From assembly GCF_015674855.1 (NCBI RefSeq), contig NZ_JADMLG010000029.1:1-40833 (forward strand): a stretch of 40,833 nucleotides of DNA, written 5' to 3'. The notes beneath the pieces were generated by a model that worked only from the letters and a program-made list of their open reading frames with translations, did not search any database and was not told the origin of the DNA. Shown in pieces: positions 33,589 to 40,833 of this stretch (the stretch's first letter is position 1; every line of letters begins with the position of its first letter). Both the position numbers and the translations under genes were made by a program. The DNA is from Nocardia bovistercoris. Lineage in GTDB: Bacteria > Actinomycetota > Actinomycetes > Mycobacteriales > Mycobacteriaceae.

Positions 33589-33909
33589 CTAGGGAAGATC
33601 GAGCCCGGCCAAATTGCCTGCGCCGGATTGATCGCGCTGTTCATAGGTCTGGGCGGTGACGCCGAGCTTTTCGGCCATGGTTGTCAAGGCCGTAAAGATC
33701 TGCTGCCCACCCGACTCGACCTCACTCCAGCCCTGGTTGAAGCCGTTCGCTGCCGAACCGATCCATCCGCTCGAAGTGAGCGCGGAGACATCTCGCCCGG
33801 CCGAGTCGAGCGCCGCCCGCAACGCATCAGCGATGCTGTACACATAGTTGCCCAGTGCGCGCACTTCGTCCGGGACGATCGACAGAGACTCACCGTGCTT
33901 CCCTGTCAC
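33589..33909 (-). CDS. WXG100-family ESX substrate protein (first of pair)
   Basis: From the GTG at 33909 this is a 106-residue WXG100 protein: helix SIVPDEVRALGNYVYSIADAL, the WIG turn in SSGWIGSAANGF, and a second helix with FTALTTMAEKLGVTAQTYEQRD. The GTG has a GGGGGG stretch 6 bp upstream; an in-frame ATG at 33930 would add seven residues. It is the first gene of the four-gene ESX operon. Its promoter should lie around 33930-34200, where I see no clear hexamers. Confidence 0.85.
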   Translation of the reverse strand: MTGKHGESLSIVPDEVRALGNYVYSIADALRAALDSAGRDVSALTSSGWIGSAANGFNQGWSEVESGGQQIFTALTTMAEKLGVTAQTYEQRDQSGAGNLAGLDLP

Positions 33910-34235
33910 CGTCGGCCCCCCACGAACCATCGACCCGAAGCCATGCACAGAGTACGGACGATATCGATTGACCGAATCAACTGCTGCACGGCTCTCCCCT
34001 TCGAAGTCGCCGCATTCCGTCAGCATCTCGACGTGTCGATCACACTACACGACGCGGGTGGCGACATGCTGCTCGTGCTGGACGATCCAGGGCGGCCGAA
34101 CGCCTTCCATGGTCGACGTTCCTGTGCCGTAGAAGTCGTGTGCAGCGACGTCAGGTGTCTCAAGGGGCGTCACACGAGAGGAGGATGCGTTCGCCGACCA
34201 CACGCAGCGACCTGCGGAGATGAGCAGCCGATCTC
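33910..34235. other. Region upstream of the ESX operon, no gene seen
   Basis: These 326 bp lie between the first WXG100 start and an insertion-sequence relic. Open frames on the plus strand are antisense extensions of the ESX genes. No promoter or operator could be assigned. Confidence 0.45.
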
Positions 34236-34313
34236 AGAGCGTGTCTCACGTCGTAGCGACCGGGCCTTCGCGAGTTTCCTTTAGCTGGTCAAAGCCGCTG
34301 CATCGCTGCGGCG
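34236..34313 (-). mobile_element. Relic of an IS5-like right end, inverted relative to the 34835-35515 copy
   Basis: The first 18 bp (AGAGCGTGTCTCACGTCG) are the exact inverted copy of 35498-35515, the right end of the neighbouring IS. Similarity continues inward for about 50 bp, including the terminal transposase codons, read on the minus strand as GFDQLKETREGPVATT then TGA, against ALTGYKKLAKAKPAT in the other copy. Only the end of this element survives. It lies directly after the HIT gene stop. Confidence 0.7.
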
Positions 34314-34314
34314 T

Positions 34315-34821
34315 TCACGAACCGAGTTCGGCCCGCAACTGTGCGGCCAGTTCCGCTGCTTGCGCAGGCGACCACGGAATGACGCCGTTCTCCGCCATCA
34401 ACGCATGGAACTGCTGACTTTCATACGGAGTGCCCGGAGGCAGGGGCGAGATATGCCAGTGGACATGAGCATTGCCCTGTTGGCTACCGAGCGACAGCAG
34501 ATAGGTTCGCTCCGACGGCACAACGGCTTCGACAGCGCGAGCAACCCTGTGAACGACCGCCTGCAGCCGCAGATACCCATCCTGCTCGAAGTCGCGCACC
34601 ACATGCTCGAGGTGCGGCTTCGGTGCTACCAGAACATGCCCGTACATCGTCGGATACCTGCCGAGGAACGCGATGTGCGCTCCGTCGTCGAGCAGGACCT
34701 CATGTTCGGACCCCGGCGCCCCGGCGACCAGATCACAGATGAAGCAGGACCCCGATCGCACCCGTTCTTCGTACTCCGTCAGATCGAACGGCACCCGTTT
34801 CCCGTGCACGTGATTGATCAC
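34315..34821 (-). CDS. HIT-family protein
   Basis: A 168-residue histidine-triad protein. The signature is NAHVHWHISPLP, with His119, His121 and His123, of which the middle one is the usual nucleophile for nucleotide hydrolysis or transfer. CFIC (Cys26-Cys29) near the N terminus, together with a later histidine, may bind zinc as in many HIT enzymes. The strand GHVLVAPKPH is also typical. The GTG start has GGGAGG 5 bp upstream, but a decayed IS begins only 14 bp before the start, so the native promoter has been displaced and transcription may begin inside the IS remnant. IS ends lie on both sides. Confidence 0.88.
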   Translation of the reverse strand: MINHVHGKRVPFDLTEYEERVRSGSCFICDLVAGAPGSEHEVLLDDGAHIAFLGRYPTMYGHVLVAPKPHLEHVVRDFEQDGYLRLQAVVHRVARAVEAVVPSERTYLLSLGSQQGNAHVHWHISPLPPGTPYESQQFHALMAENGVIPWSPAQAAELAAQLRAELGS

Positions 34822-34834
34822 TGCCTCCCAGTCG

Positions 34835-35515
34835 AGAGCGTGTCTCGTATCGTCGAAACTTGTTCGGTGTGAGTCGTAAGCGTCTGTGCTGCATTATGTC
34901 TGGTCGTGGTCGATGTTCTGTCGCAGCGTTTGGTACCGGATGGGTTGTGGGTGCCGGCCGAGCCGTTGTCGGCGAAGTTCGAGTCTCGTGCCCAGGGCGG
35001 CGGGACCGCGCCGGTCGATGAGCGTGTGGTCTTCACCGCGGTGGTATTCGTGCTGACCAGCGGCTGTGCGTGGCGGATGCTGCCGCCCTCGTTCCGGGTG
35101 ACCGTCCCGACAGCGCACCGCCGGTTCACGGATGCGGCGTCGATACGAGCGAAAGAAGGGGACGCCATGACCGGTCCGAGTCCGGTCGACCGCGGCAAAT
35201 CCGGTTCGAAACCGCACGTGCTGTCCGATCGCGCCGGAATCCGCTGGCCGTAGCGATTTCGGCGGCCGATACCAACGACGCCGAGGCGCTGCGGCCGCTG
35301 GTTCGAGCGATCCCGGCGGTGCGATCCCGACGTGGTCCCCGCAGACGTCGACCGGCGAAGTTGCACGCCGACAAGGCATATGACCGGCTACCACCGGCTC
35401 AACATCCGCTACGACCGCAAAGCCACACACTTCCTCGGCTTCCTCACCCTCGCCGCAGCCCTGACCGGCTACAAGAAACTCGCCAAAGCGAAACCAGCGA
35501 CGTGAGACACGCTCT
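34835..35515 (+). mobile_element. Decayed IS5-family insertion sequence
   Basis: The element is bounded by 12-bp perfect terminal inverted repeats, AGAGCGTGTCTC at 34835-34846 and GAGACACGCTCT at 35504-35515. At about 680 bp it is shorter than an intact IS5-type element because of internal losses in the transposase. No target duplication is visible, and an IS1380-like fragment abuts the right end. Confidence 0.85.
34906..35505 (+). pseudogene. IS5-family DDE transposase, frameshifted and internally deleted
   Basis: From a GTG the first part reads VVDVLSQRLVPDGLWVPAEP and TSGCAWRMLPPSFRVTVPTA, the usual opening of IS5-group transposases. Near 35128 about 45 residues are missing, because RRFTD joins directly to AASIRAKEG, which normally belongs to the DAASVRAKKGG segment. 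Near 35243 the frame shifts, and PLAVAISAADTN through LHADKAYD continues in another frame. Near 35380 a second deletion brings back the first frame as RYDRKATHFLGFLTLAAALT up to TGA. The protein cannot be active. Confidence 0.85.
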
Positions 35516-35713
35516 AAGCCTCGATCCGTGGACGGGGCTGTCGATGGTCTGTGGGCTTCGGGTGCGTGGTCCGGTGGCGTTGGTGAGGCCGAGATCGTCG
35601 ATGTTGTCCGCGCCCGCGGACATTCCCGCGATCAGCGTGGCGAGCTTCGGTGCCGGGTGCGCTGATTCGGATGTGATCCGTGGAGAATCGACCACGACCT
35701 TCTCGGCGAACAC
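35516..35713 (-). pseudogene. Fragment resembling an IS1380-type transposase N-terminal region
   Basis: On the minus strand a short frame reads VVVDSPRITSESAHPAPKLA and then a GMSAGADNIDDLGL segment, which resembles the conserved early part of IS1380-family transposases (AGxDSIDDL). It is truncated at both ends and joins the IS5 remnant directly, which suggests nested insertion and deletion. The assignment rests on this one motif. Confidence 0.5.
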
Positions 35714-35820
35714 TGCGTGAGGTCAGGTACCAAGAGAACTACCGCTGTTGTTCGGAGACGCGGTCGAGCGGTAGATGCGCTCGGGGTGTGCCGGAGACGG
35801 TGCGTTCCCGGAAACGGCGA

Positions 35821-35855
35821 CGCCGTGAACCCCGGGTGATGTGGGGTCCACGGCG
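35821..35855 (-). terminator. Hairpin after the SRPBCC gene
   Basis: Arms of 13 bp with one mismatch at 35821-35833 and 35843-35855 and a 9-nt loop lie 13 bp downstream of the stop codon of the minus-strand SRPBCC gene. Confidence 0.6.
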
Positions 35856-35868
35856 TGCGCGGTTTCGA

Positions 35869-36330
35869 TCAGGCGTCCGGGCGCGGGACGTCGCCGCGCC
35901 AGGCGCCGGTTTCGTGGCGCTGGTCCTCGATGAATTCCTTGAACCGCTTCATATCCCCGTTGACGCGGTGCTTCAGCACGCCGAGTTTGTCGGCGGCGTT
36001 CTCCACGAAACCTTCCGGATCGACGTCCATCTGCGCGGTGACGCGGGTGTGGGTGTCGTCGAGGCGGTGGAAGGTGATCACGCCCGCGTGGCGCGGACCG
36101 CTGTCGGATTTCCAGGCGACCCGTTCGTCGGGGTGTTGTTCGGTGATGGTCGCGTCGAATTCGCGCGTCGCCGGGCCGACGTGGATACGCCAGTGCGTGT
36201 GTCGGTCGTCGAGTTGCCGCACGACTTCGACGCCTTCCATGAAGTGTGGGAAGGATTCGAACTGTGTCCACTGGTTGTAGGCGGTCCGTACCGGCACCTC
36301 GACATCGACGGTCGCGGCCAATGTGCTCAC
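35869..36330 (-). CDS. SRPBCC (polyketide cyclase/START-like) family protein
   Basis: A 153-residue helix-grip protein. It starts with the family pattern of a first strand (ATVDVEVPVRTAYNQWTQFESF), followed by FMEGVEVVRQLDD, later strands with WRIHVGPATREFDATITEQ, and a long C-terminal helix (MKRFKEFIEDQR). Such proteins bind hydrophobic ligands in a central cavity. The GTG start has an AGGAAG site upstream. It is divergent from the hemerythrin gene with 141 bp between them, and both fit a stress-response neighbourhood. Confidence 0.88.
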   Translation of the reverse strand: MSTLAATVDVEVPVRTAYNQWTQFESFPHFMEGVEVVRQLDDRHTHWRIHVGPATREFDATITEQHPDERVAWKSDSGPRHAGVITFHRLDDTHTRVTAQMDVDPEGFVENAADKLGVLKHRVNGDMKRFKEFIEDQRHETGAWRGDVPRPDA

Positions 36331-36471
36331 GTCATCTTCCTTTCGTGTGACGGTTGGGTGTCTTCATTCGCCTACCCGGTCATGTGGAGCCCAATCCGGA
36401 GCGGCCGAATCCGGCGCTGATTGGCGATCTGGTCCGGGGGTAGGCCCAGGTGGACACTGGAAGGGGTCACG

Positions 36472-37026
36472 ATGACCGGAACACGCGAACTCGATGTGGT
36501 CGACATCCTGACCGCACAGCATCGCCAGATCAGAGCGCTGCTCGATCGGCTGCGCCTCGACGACCGCGACACCGAGCAGGTCTTCGACGATCTGGTGCGT
36601 CTGCTGACCGTGCACGAGACCGCCGAGGAGGAGGTCGTGCACCCGCTGGCCGGGCGGGCCCGCTTCGGCGCCGAACGGATCGTCGAGCCGCGGCTGGCGG
36701 AGGAGAGCGCCGCGAAGAAAGCGCTGTCGGAGCTGCGCGAACTCGGTGTGGGTCATCCGGAGTTCCCGGCGAAGCTCGCGGCGTTCCGCGACGCCGTCCT
36801 CACGCACGCCGAGCACGAGGAAGCCGAGGAGTTCGAGCTGCTGCGCCGCCAGTACTCGGCGCGTGAACTGCGGAACATGGGTCGGTCGGTGCGTCGGGCC
36901 GAAGCGCTCGCGCCGACTCGCCCGCATCCGGGTACCGGCGTGTCCGCACTGCCGAACCGGGTGCTCGGGCTCCCGCTCGCCGTGCTCGACCGGCTGCGTG
37001 ACGTGCTGCGTGACCGCCGACATTGA
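36472..37026 (+). CDS. Hemerythrin (HHE)-domain protein
   Basis: A 184-residue protein with an HHE cation-binding domain at about residues 8-125. Helix 1 has DILTAQHRQIRALLDRL, helix 2 VHETAEEEVVHPLA, and helix 4 LTHAEHEEAEEFELL, giving the expected His/Glu ligands for a di-iron site that senses or carries O2, NO or peroxide. The remaining 60 residues are basic and not recognised. The ATG is preceded by AAGGGG at 36461-36466. It is followed 64 bp later by a DoxX-like gene on the same strand, with which it probably forms an operon. Confidence 0.85.
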   Translation: MTGTRELDVVDILTAQHRQIRALLDRLRLDDRDTEQVFDDLVRLLTVHETAEEEVVHPLAGRARFGAERIVEPRLAEESAAKKALSELRELGVGHPEFPAKLAAFRDAVLTHAEHEEAEEFELLRRQYSARELRNMGRSVRRAEALAPTRPHPGTGVSALPNRVLGLPLAVLDRLRDVLRDRRH

Positions 37027-37090
37027 CCGATTCGATCCGTGCGGGTCGGGTACGCGCCCGAAGAACCAAATCGGCGGCGATCGGAGGACC

Positions 37091-37537
37091 ATGGTCGAGC
37101 TCATCGGTGACGACAACGAAACGGCGACGGAACCCGCGGCCGTCGAACCGCGCGGATCACGTGTGCGTGACCTCGCGCGGTGGGTGCTGGCGGGCGGCAT
37201 GATCTTCGCGGGCCTGAGTCACCTGTTCTGGGGGCGGGAGGAGTTCCGAGCCCAGGTGCCGGACTGGGTGCCGCTGGATACCGACGGGGTCGTAATGGCT
37301 TCCGGCGGTGTGGAATTGGCGCTCGGGGTGAACCTGGCCTTCGCGCCGCGCGACCGCACCGGGCAGCTGCTCGCCGCCTTCTTTGTCGCGGTGTTCCCCG
37401 GCAATCTGGCCCAGTATCGGCAGCGCCGCGACGGTTTCGGACTCGACACCGATCGGAAACGGTTCATCCGCTTGTTCTTTCAACCGTTGCTGGTGCTGTG
37501 GGCGCTGTGGTGCACTCGGTCCCCGCACCGCCGGTGA
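37091..37537 (+). CDS. DoxX-like small membrane protein
   Basis: A 148-residue protein with about four transmembrane segments: WVLAGGMIFAGLSHLFWG, ASGGVELALGVNLAFA, LLAAFFVAVFPGNLAQY and FFQPLLVLWALWC. The order and the FAGLSHLF opening fit the DoxX/DoxX_2 group, members of which are linked to redox and oxidative-stress control in mycobacteria. A GGAGG site lies 3 bp before the ATG. It runs toward the nitroreductase gene, with only 18 bp between the convergent stops. Confidence 0.8.
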   Translation: MVELIGDDNETATEPAAVEPRGSRVRDLARWVLAGGMIFAGLSHLFWGREEFRAQVPDWVPLDTDGVVMASGGVELALGVNLAFAPRDRTGQLLAAFFVAVFPGNLAQYRQRRDGFGLDTDRKRFIRLFFQPLLVLWALWCTRSPHRR

Positions 37538-37555
37538 GCCGCGCGGGGGCTCGCG

Positions 37556-38542
37556 TCATTCGACGGTCAAGAAGTCCGAAACCGACCGGCGCGGAGTGGC
37601 CGGGTGAATCCGGTGGCCGCTGTCGGCGCCGATGCGGATCACCACCTGCGGAACGCCGGGGTGCGGGGCCAGTCCCGACATCACGCGGCGTGCCGCGGGC
37701 AGCTCGGTGAGGTGGGTCAGCGCGCAGCTCGCCTGCCCGGCGGCGGTGCATTCGAGCAGGACCGCCGAGAGCGCCTCGCCCGCGCGCAACCAGTGCTCGG
37801 GCGTGTCGCCGTCGGTGCCGAGGACGACGACCCGCGCGTGATCCTCGGCGCCCTGATCGCGCGGCGGATGGTCCACGGTGGGGAACGCACGCCCGATCGG
37901 GGCCCGATCGGCCTCGGACCGGGAAGTCAGCGCCTCCGGGGGCACACCCTCGGCGGGACGGAAATGACCCGTCCACCAATGTAATTCGGCTTGGTACTGC
38001 ATGTCGTAGCGCTGCGCGGCCGCGGTGTGCTCGGAGGCGGTGACCACGCGCGGCCGCGCGGTCTCGTCCAGCACGTCCAACTCGACTTCGTGCGGGGACA
38101 CCAGCAGACGCAACCGATGCGCCAGATCCGGCCAGCCCTCCGGTTCGCGCATCGGCAGCCGGGCGGTGTAGCGGCGGCTCATGGCTTCGGCGCGGGCGAG
38201 CACACCCGAGGGCGGATCCGGCCACGGACGGAATTCGACGGTCGCCAGCCACTCCGGGCGCGCCGGATCGGGCATGCGGATGACATCGGTGTGCCAGCCG
38301 GCCGCCCCGAACGCGGTGCGGACGTGATGCAGCATCGCACCGCAACTGATGACCAGCTGCCGACCGGACGGATCGGCCACCTCGAGTTGCCGCGAATCGT
38401 CGCGATAGAGCCGCAGGGTCCGCCCGTCCGACACCCACCGCCACGGTTGTGTGTTGTGCACCGAAGGGGCCCGGCTCGCCGCGCGCAACACCGCGCACAC
38501 CGTCGACCGATCGGGCACAGTGGAAACATCGCCAATGGTCAT
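37556..38542 (-). CDS. Acg-like nitroreductase-family protein
   Basis: A 328-residue protein of the Acg/Rv2032-Rv3131-Rv3127 group. The N-terminal motif RAPSVHNTQPWRW (24-36) is diagnostic, followed by two nitroreductase-like halves. In Acg the fold is a single-chain double nitroreductase whose flavin site is partly closed, so it may sequester FMN rather than reduce substrates. In M. tuberculosis these genes belong to the DosR dormancy regulon. A DosR-like box lies about 60 bp upstream here, so induction by hypoxia or NO is likely (inference). Confidence 0.9.
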   Translation of the reverse strand: MTIGDVSTVPDRSTVCAVLRAASRAPSVHNTQPWRWVSDGRTLRLYRDDSRQLEVADPSGRQLVISCGAMLHHVRTAFGAAGWHTDVIRMPDPARPEWLATVEFRPWPDPPSGVLARAEAMSRRYTARLPMREPEGWPDLAHRLRLLVSPHEVELDVLDETARPRVVTASEHTAAAQRYDMQYQAELHWWTGHFRPAEGVPPEALTSRSEADRAPIGRAFPTVDHPPRDQGAEDHARVVVLGTDGDTPEHWLRAGEALSAVLLECTAAGQASCALTHLTELPAARRVMSGLAPHPGVPQVVIRIGADSGHRIHPATPRRSVSDFLTVE

Positions 38543-38600
38543 ACCCTGATTCTCCGCCTCCGGGGTGACCGATGGCTACGGTCCATCCGCCCGGCTGGAA

Positions 38601-38614
38601 GGGCCTTTGGTCCC
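38601..38614. promoter_or_regulatory. DosR/DevR-like box upstream of the Acg-like gene
   Basis: GGGCCTTTGGTCCC, read on the minus strand as GGGACCAAAGGCCC, matches 12 of 14 core positions of the DosR consensus (GGGACTWWAGTCCC). It is 58 bp upstream of the nitroreductase start, in the 78-bp gap after the hydrolase stop. Confidence 0.65.
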
Positions 38615-38620
38615 GCGTGA

Positions 38621-39580
38621 TCAGGCGACCAGTGCGAGGTCCGCGGGGGTTCGCACGCCTGCGGTTCGGCGTGAGCGCACCAGCAGGCGGGTGAGGGCTT
38701 CGGCGACCGGGCCGGGCTGTTCCATGATCACCGAGTGGCCCGCGCCATCGACAAGCACCAGGTCGGCGTAGTCGATGGAGGCGGCCATGGCGACCGAATG
38801 CGCGGGCGGGGTCATCAGGTCGGCGGAACCGCAGAGGATGACGGTCGGGATGCGGGACAGGAGGGTGAGGGCGTCGGTGCGGTCGTAGGTCATGAATTCG
38901 CTGAGGAAGCTCGCCATCGTCACGATCGGGGTTTCGTTGTGCATGGCGTTCGCCAGCGTGAGCACCCGGGGGTTGACGCGGCGGTCACCGAATTCCGCGG
39001 TGCGGATGATGGGCGCGAAGACTTTGCTCGCGACGAGTTTGGCTCGCTGCATGAGGCCGGGGGCGAAACGGACGGCGGCTTGGAAGGCCGACACCACCGG
39101 GTTGCGGAGCAGCCTGCCGAACCCGGCGTCGGCGAGTCCGTTCGCCGCGGTGGCGACCAGGGCGACGCCGACGATGCGGGCGCCGATCTCGTGTGGGTTG
39201 CGTGCGGCGTAGGTGAGTGCGGTCATGCCGCCCATCGAATGGCCGACCAGGACAACGGGGCCGGTGGGCGCGACCGCGTCGAGGACGTCGCGGAGGTCGT
39301 CGGCGAGTTGGTCGAGGGTGTAGGTGTGGCGGGTCGACCGGCCGGAGGAGCCGTGGCCGCGGTGGTCGTAGCCGACCACACGTGCGCCAGGGTAGCGGCG
39401 CAGGAGTTCGTCGCGCACGGAGGTCCAGGATTCCGAGCGCAGGCAGTGGCCGTGCAGCAGGACCACGGTGAGCTCGGCGTCGCGCGGGCCGTATTCGCGC
39501 ACGGTCAGCGCGACGCCGTCGCCGGTGACGATCGCGGCACGTCGCGGCGCCGGTTGGGCGGTCGTGCGGTGGATCGACAT
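38621..39580 (-). CDS. Alpha/beta-hydrolase
   Basis: A 319-residue serine hydrolase. The nucleophile elbow is GHSMGG (Ser115), the oxyanion region is LLHGHCLRS, the acid lies in CGSADLMTPP and the histidine in GAGHSVIMEQ. A helical cap of about 80 residues follows the nucleophile. The ATG at 39580 is chosen for the GGAG 7 bp upstream; an in-frame ATG at 39616 lacks one. No signal peptide is visible. The substrate is unknown; epoxide-hydrolase, esterase and haloperoxidase-like enzymes all share these motifs. Confidence 0.9.
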   Translation of the reverse strand: MSIHRTTAQPAPRRAAIVTGDGVALTVREYGPRDAELTVVLLHGHCLRSESWTSVRDELLRRYPGARVVGYDHRGHGSSGRSTRHTYTLDQLADDLRDVLDAVAPTGPVVLVGHSMGGMTALTYAARNPHEIGARIVGVALVATAANGLADAGFGRLLRNPVVSAFQAAVRFAPGLMQRAKLVASKVFAPIIRTAEFGDRRVNPRVLTLANAMHNETPIVTMASFLSEFMTYDRTDALTLLSRIPTVILCGSADLMTPPAHSVAMAASIDYADLVLVDGAGHSVIMEQPGPVAEALTRLLVRSRRTAGVRTPADLALVA

Positions 39581-39761
39581 GGTCTGCTCCGGTTCCGTGT
39601 GGTGGGTGTTCTCCACTCTGCGCTGTCGCGGGCGCGCGCATCAGGTCCCCGAGTGCTTGGTTCGCGGCACCGAGGGGGAAGGCGACCGCCACCAAGGTGG
39701 TTATCATCGACAGCGGATCCGCCCGTGTCGCGCGGGTCGCACGAGATCGGGGGACGGATTC

Positions 39762-40541
39762 ATGGCCGAGGACGGGATGGCGCTCGCCGACCGCGCGCTA
39801 CCGCTGCGGGGCGCCGTGAACGCCCGCGATCTGGGCGGGTTGCGCACCGAGGACGGGCGCCGGGTGCGCGCCATGCGGGTGCTGCGTTCGGACGGCCCGA
39901 ACGAACTCGACGGCGACGATGTGACGTATCTGCTCGAGCACTGCCTGCTGCGGATGGTCCTCGACCTGCGCGCGCCGGGCGAGATCGACACCGACGGACG
40001 CGGCGGGTTGGCCGACCGCGTCGCGCTCTACCAGAACACCCACATCTTCGGCGCGGACCGCATCCGACTCGACCTGGCCCGCGTCGCTCCCACCGGCGGA
40101 CTCCTCGACCGGTATATCGGTTACCTGGAGCACAGCGCGCACAATATCGTCGCCGCCCTCGACCTGCTGGCGAGCGCCGACAATCTGCCCGCGCTGGTGC
40201 ACTGCGCAGCGGGCAAGGACCGCACCGGGGTGGTCGTCGCGATCCTGCTCGGCGTGCTCGGCGTCCGCGAGGACGACATCGTGGCCGACTACGCCGCCAC
40301 CGGACCGAATGTCGAGGCGCTGTTGGCGCGGGCGCGACGAGCCGCCACCGCGCGCGCCGCGGGCATCGACATCGCCGAAATACCCGCGTGGGTCTTCGCC
40401 GCCGACGCCGCGACCATGCGCGGCCTCCTGGCGCACCTGTCGAAGGAATTCGGCGGCCCCGCCGCGTGGGCGACCCGCGCCGGATTGGAAGACGCCACTC
40501 GCCGCCGACTCGTCGACACCTTGCTCGAACCCGCACGGTAG
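39762..40541 (+). CDS. MptpB-like tyrosine/serine protein phosphatase
   Basis: A 259-residue phosphatase with the P-loop HCAAGKDRTG (Cys148, Arg154) and the opening NARDLGGLRTEDGRRV typical of the MptpB/tyrosine-serine phosphatase family. A helical lid region (RARRAATARAAGIDIAEIP) follows the P-loop. The family dephosphorylates pTyr, pSer/Thr and, for MptpB, phosphoinositides, and MptpB is secreted into host macrophages. No signal peptide is seen here. The ATG start has GGGGGA about 8 bp upstream. It is divergent from the hydrolase gene with 181 bp between them. Confidence 0.9.
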   Translation: MAEDGMALADRALPLRGAVNARDLGGLRTEDGRRVRAMRVLRSDGPNELDGDDVTYLLEHCLLRMVLDLRAPGEIDTDGRGGLADRVALYQNTHIFGADRIRLDLARVAPTGGLLDRYIGYLEHSAHNIVAALDLLASADNLPALVHCAAGKDRTGVVVAILLGVLGVREDDIVADYAATGPNVEALLARARRAATARAAGIDIAEIPAWVFAADAATMRGLLAHLSKEFGGPAAWATRAGLEDATRRRLVDTLLEPAR

Positions 40542-40615
40542 CCGCCGATCATCGAGACCGACAAGAAGTCGGCAACCCGAGAAGCGTCCCCGTCCAAGCC
40601 CCACCCCCACCACAA

Positions 40616-40764
40616 GGGAGCGAGCCCGACGAGCGACGGTTCACGACCGTCCCGCACCACAGCGGTCAAACCCACCCCCGCAACATCCCCACCCACCCAC
40701 CCAACCCCGCAACATCCCCCCCCAACCCAGCCCCGCCGGGAGCGAGCCCGACGAGCGACGGTTC
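40616..40764. repeat. 27-bp direct repeat in the terminal intergenic region
   Basis: A 27-bp sequence beginning GGGAGCGAGCCCGACGAG occurs at 40616-40642 and again, identical, at 40738-40764. Between the copies lies C-rich DNA in which CCCCGCAACATCCCC is itself repeated. No gene is seen from 40542 to the window end. Confidence 0.85.
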
Positions 40765-40773
40765 GCGGCCGTC

Positions 40774-40833
40774 TCGCGTCCCAGCGTTCGAGACAATGCG
40801 ACGCAGGAGCAAGTATCGAACGCTGGGACGCGA
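40774..40833. repeat. Perfect 18-bp inverted repeat at the window end
   Basis: TCGCGTCCCAGCGTTCGA at 40774-40791 and its exact complement at 40816-40833 enclose a 24-nt spacer. The arms reach the last base, so the repeat may extend further. It could be a terminator, a palindromic intergenic element or the end of a mobile element. Confidence 0.8.

Noticed and set aside
35070..35720. 216-residue plus-strand protein in the IS region
   Set aside because: Only its middle part is transposase-like, and it is the frameshifted segment of the decayed IS5-family gene; the rest is out-of-frame sequence.
36431..36450. DosR box before the hemerythrin gene
   Set aside because: Only one half site (GGCCC) fits; the left half does not match the consensus.

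Overview
The window looks like chromosomal DNA of a high-GC Mycobacteriales actinomycete, most likely Nocardia or a close relative (inference). The signs are GTG/TTG starts, WXG100 (ESX substrate) genes, an IdeR/DmdR-type iron box, a DosR-like box before an Acg-type nitroreductase, an MptpB-type phosphatase and a TIGR00027-type methyltransferase. No rRNA, tRNA or CRISPR array was seen.

0-1.1 kb: the 3' end of an unknown gene and a vapBC toxin-antitoxin pair with an inverted-repeat operator. 1.3-8.4 kb (minus): a catabolic locus of amidohydrolase, two M24-fold proteins, a crotonase and a tandem-fused CaiB/BaiF CoA-transferase. Several members have lost canonical catalytic residues: the second M24 protein lacks all five metal ligands and the crotonase lacks both hydratase glutamates. 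A strong hairpin splits the locus into two possible transcription units. 8.9-10.4 kb: an unknown 190-residue protein, a small protein that resembles the eukaryotic ADF/cofilin fold, and a 24-bp minisatellite.

10.4-18.4 kb: a 2002-residue NRPS with the order C-A-T-C-T-reductase (one A domain for two carriers) under a probable iron box, and a divergent DHA2 exporter; together they suggest an iron-responsive reductively released metabolite. 18.5-25.8 kb: a flavodoxin-fold oxidoreductase divergent from an AraC regulator, an O-antigen-ligase-like membrane protein, a large SARP/AAA regulator and a membrane protein. 25.9-30.8 kb: a ribbon-helix-helix/VOC/methyltransferase operon with a 16-bp palindromic operator, an NTF2-like protein, and a run of NDH-2 oxidoreductase, nucleotidyltransferase, BON protein and metallophosphoesterase.

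31-35.7 kb is an accessory island with visibly less G+C-biased codons. It holds two WXG100 proteins, an ESX-type effector with a C-terminal lysozyme/SLT-like domain broken by two in-frame TAA codons, a translationally coupled membrane-anchored protein (candidate immunity protein), and a HIT protein bracketed by decayed IS5- and IS1380-like remnants. 35.9-40.5 kb returns to core-like genes: SRPBCC, hemerythrin, DoxX-like, Acg-like nitroreductase with a DosR-like box, alpha/beta hydrolase and an MptpB-like phosphatase. The window ends in direct repeats and a perfect 18-bp inverted repeat.
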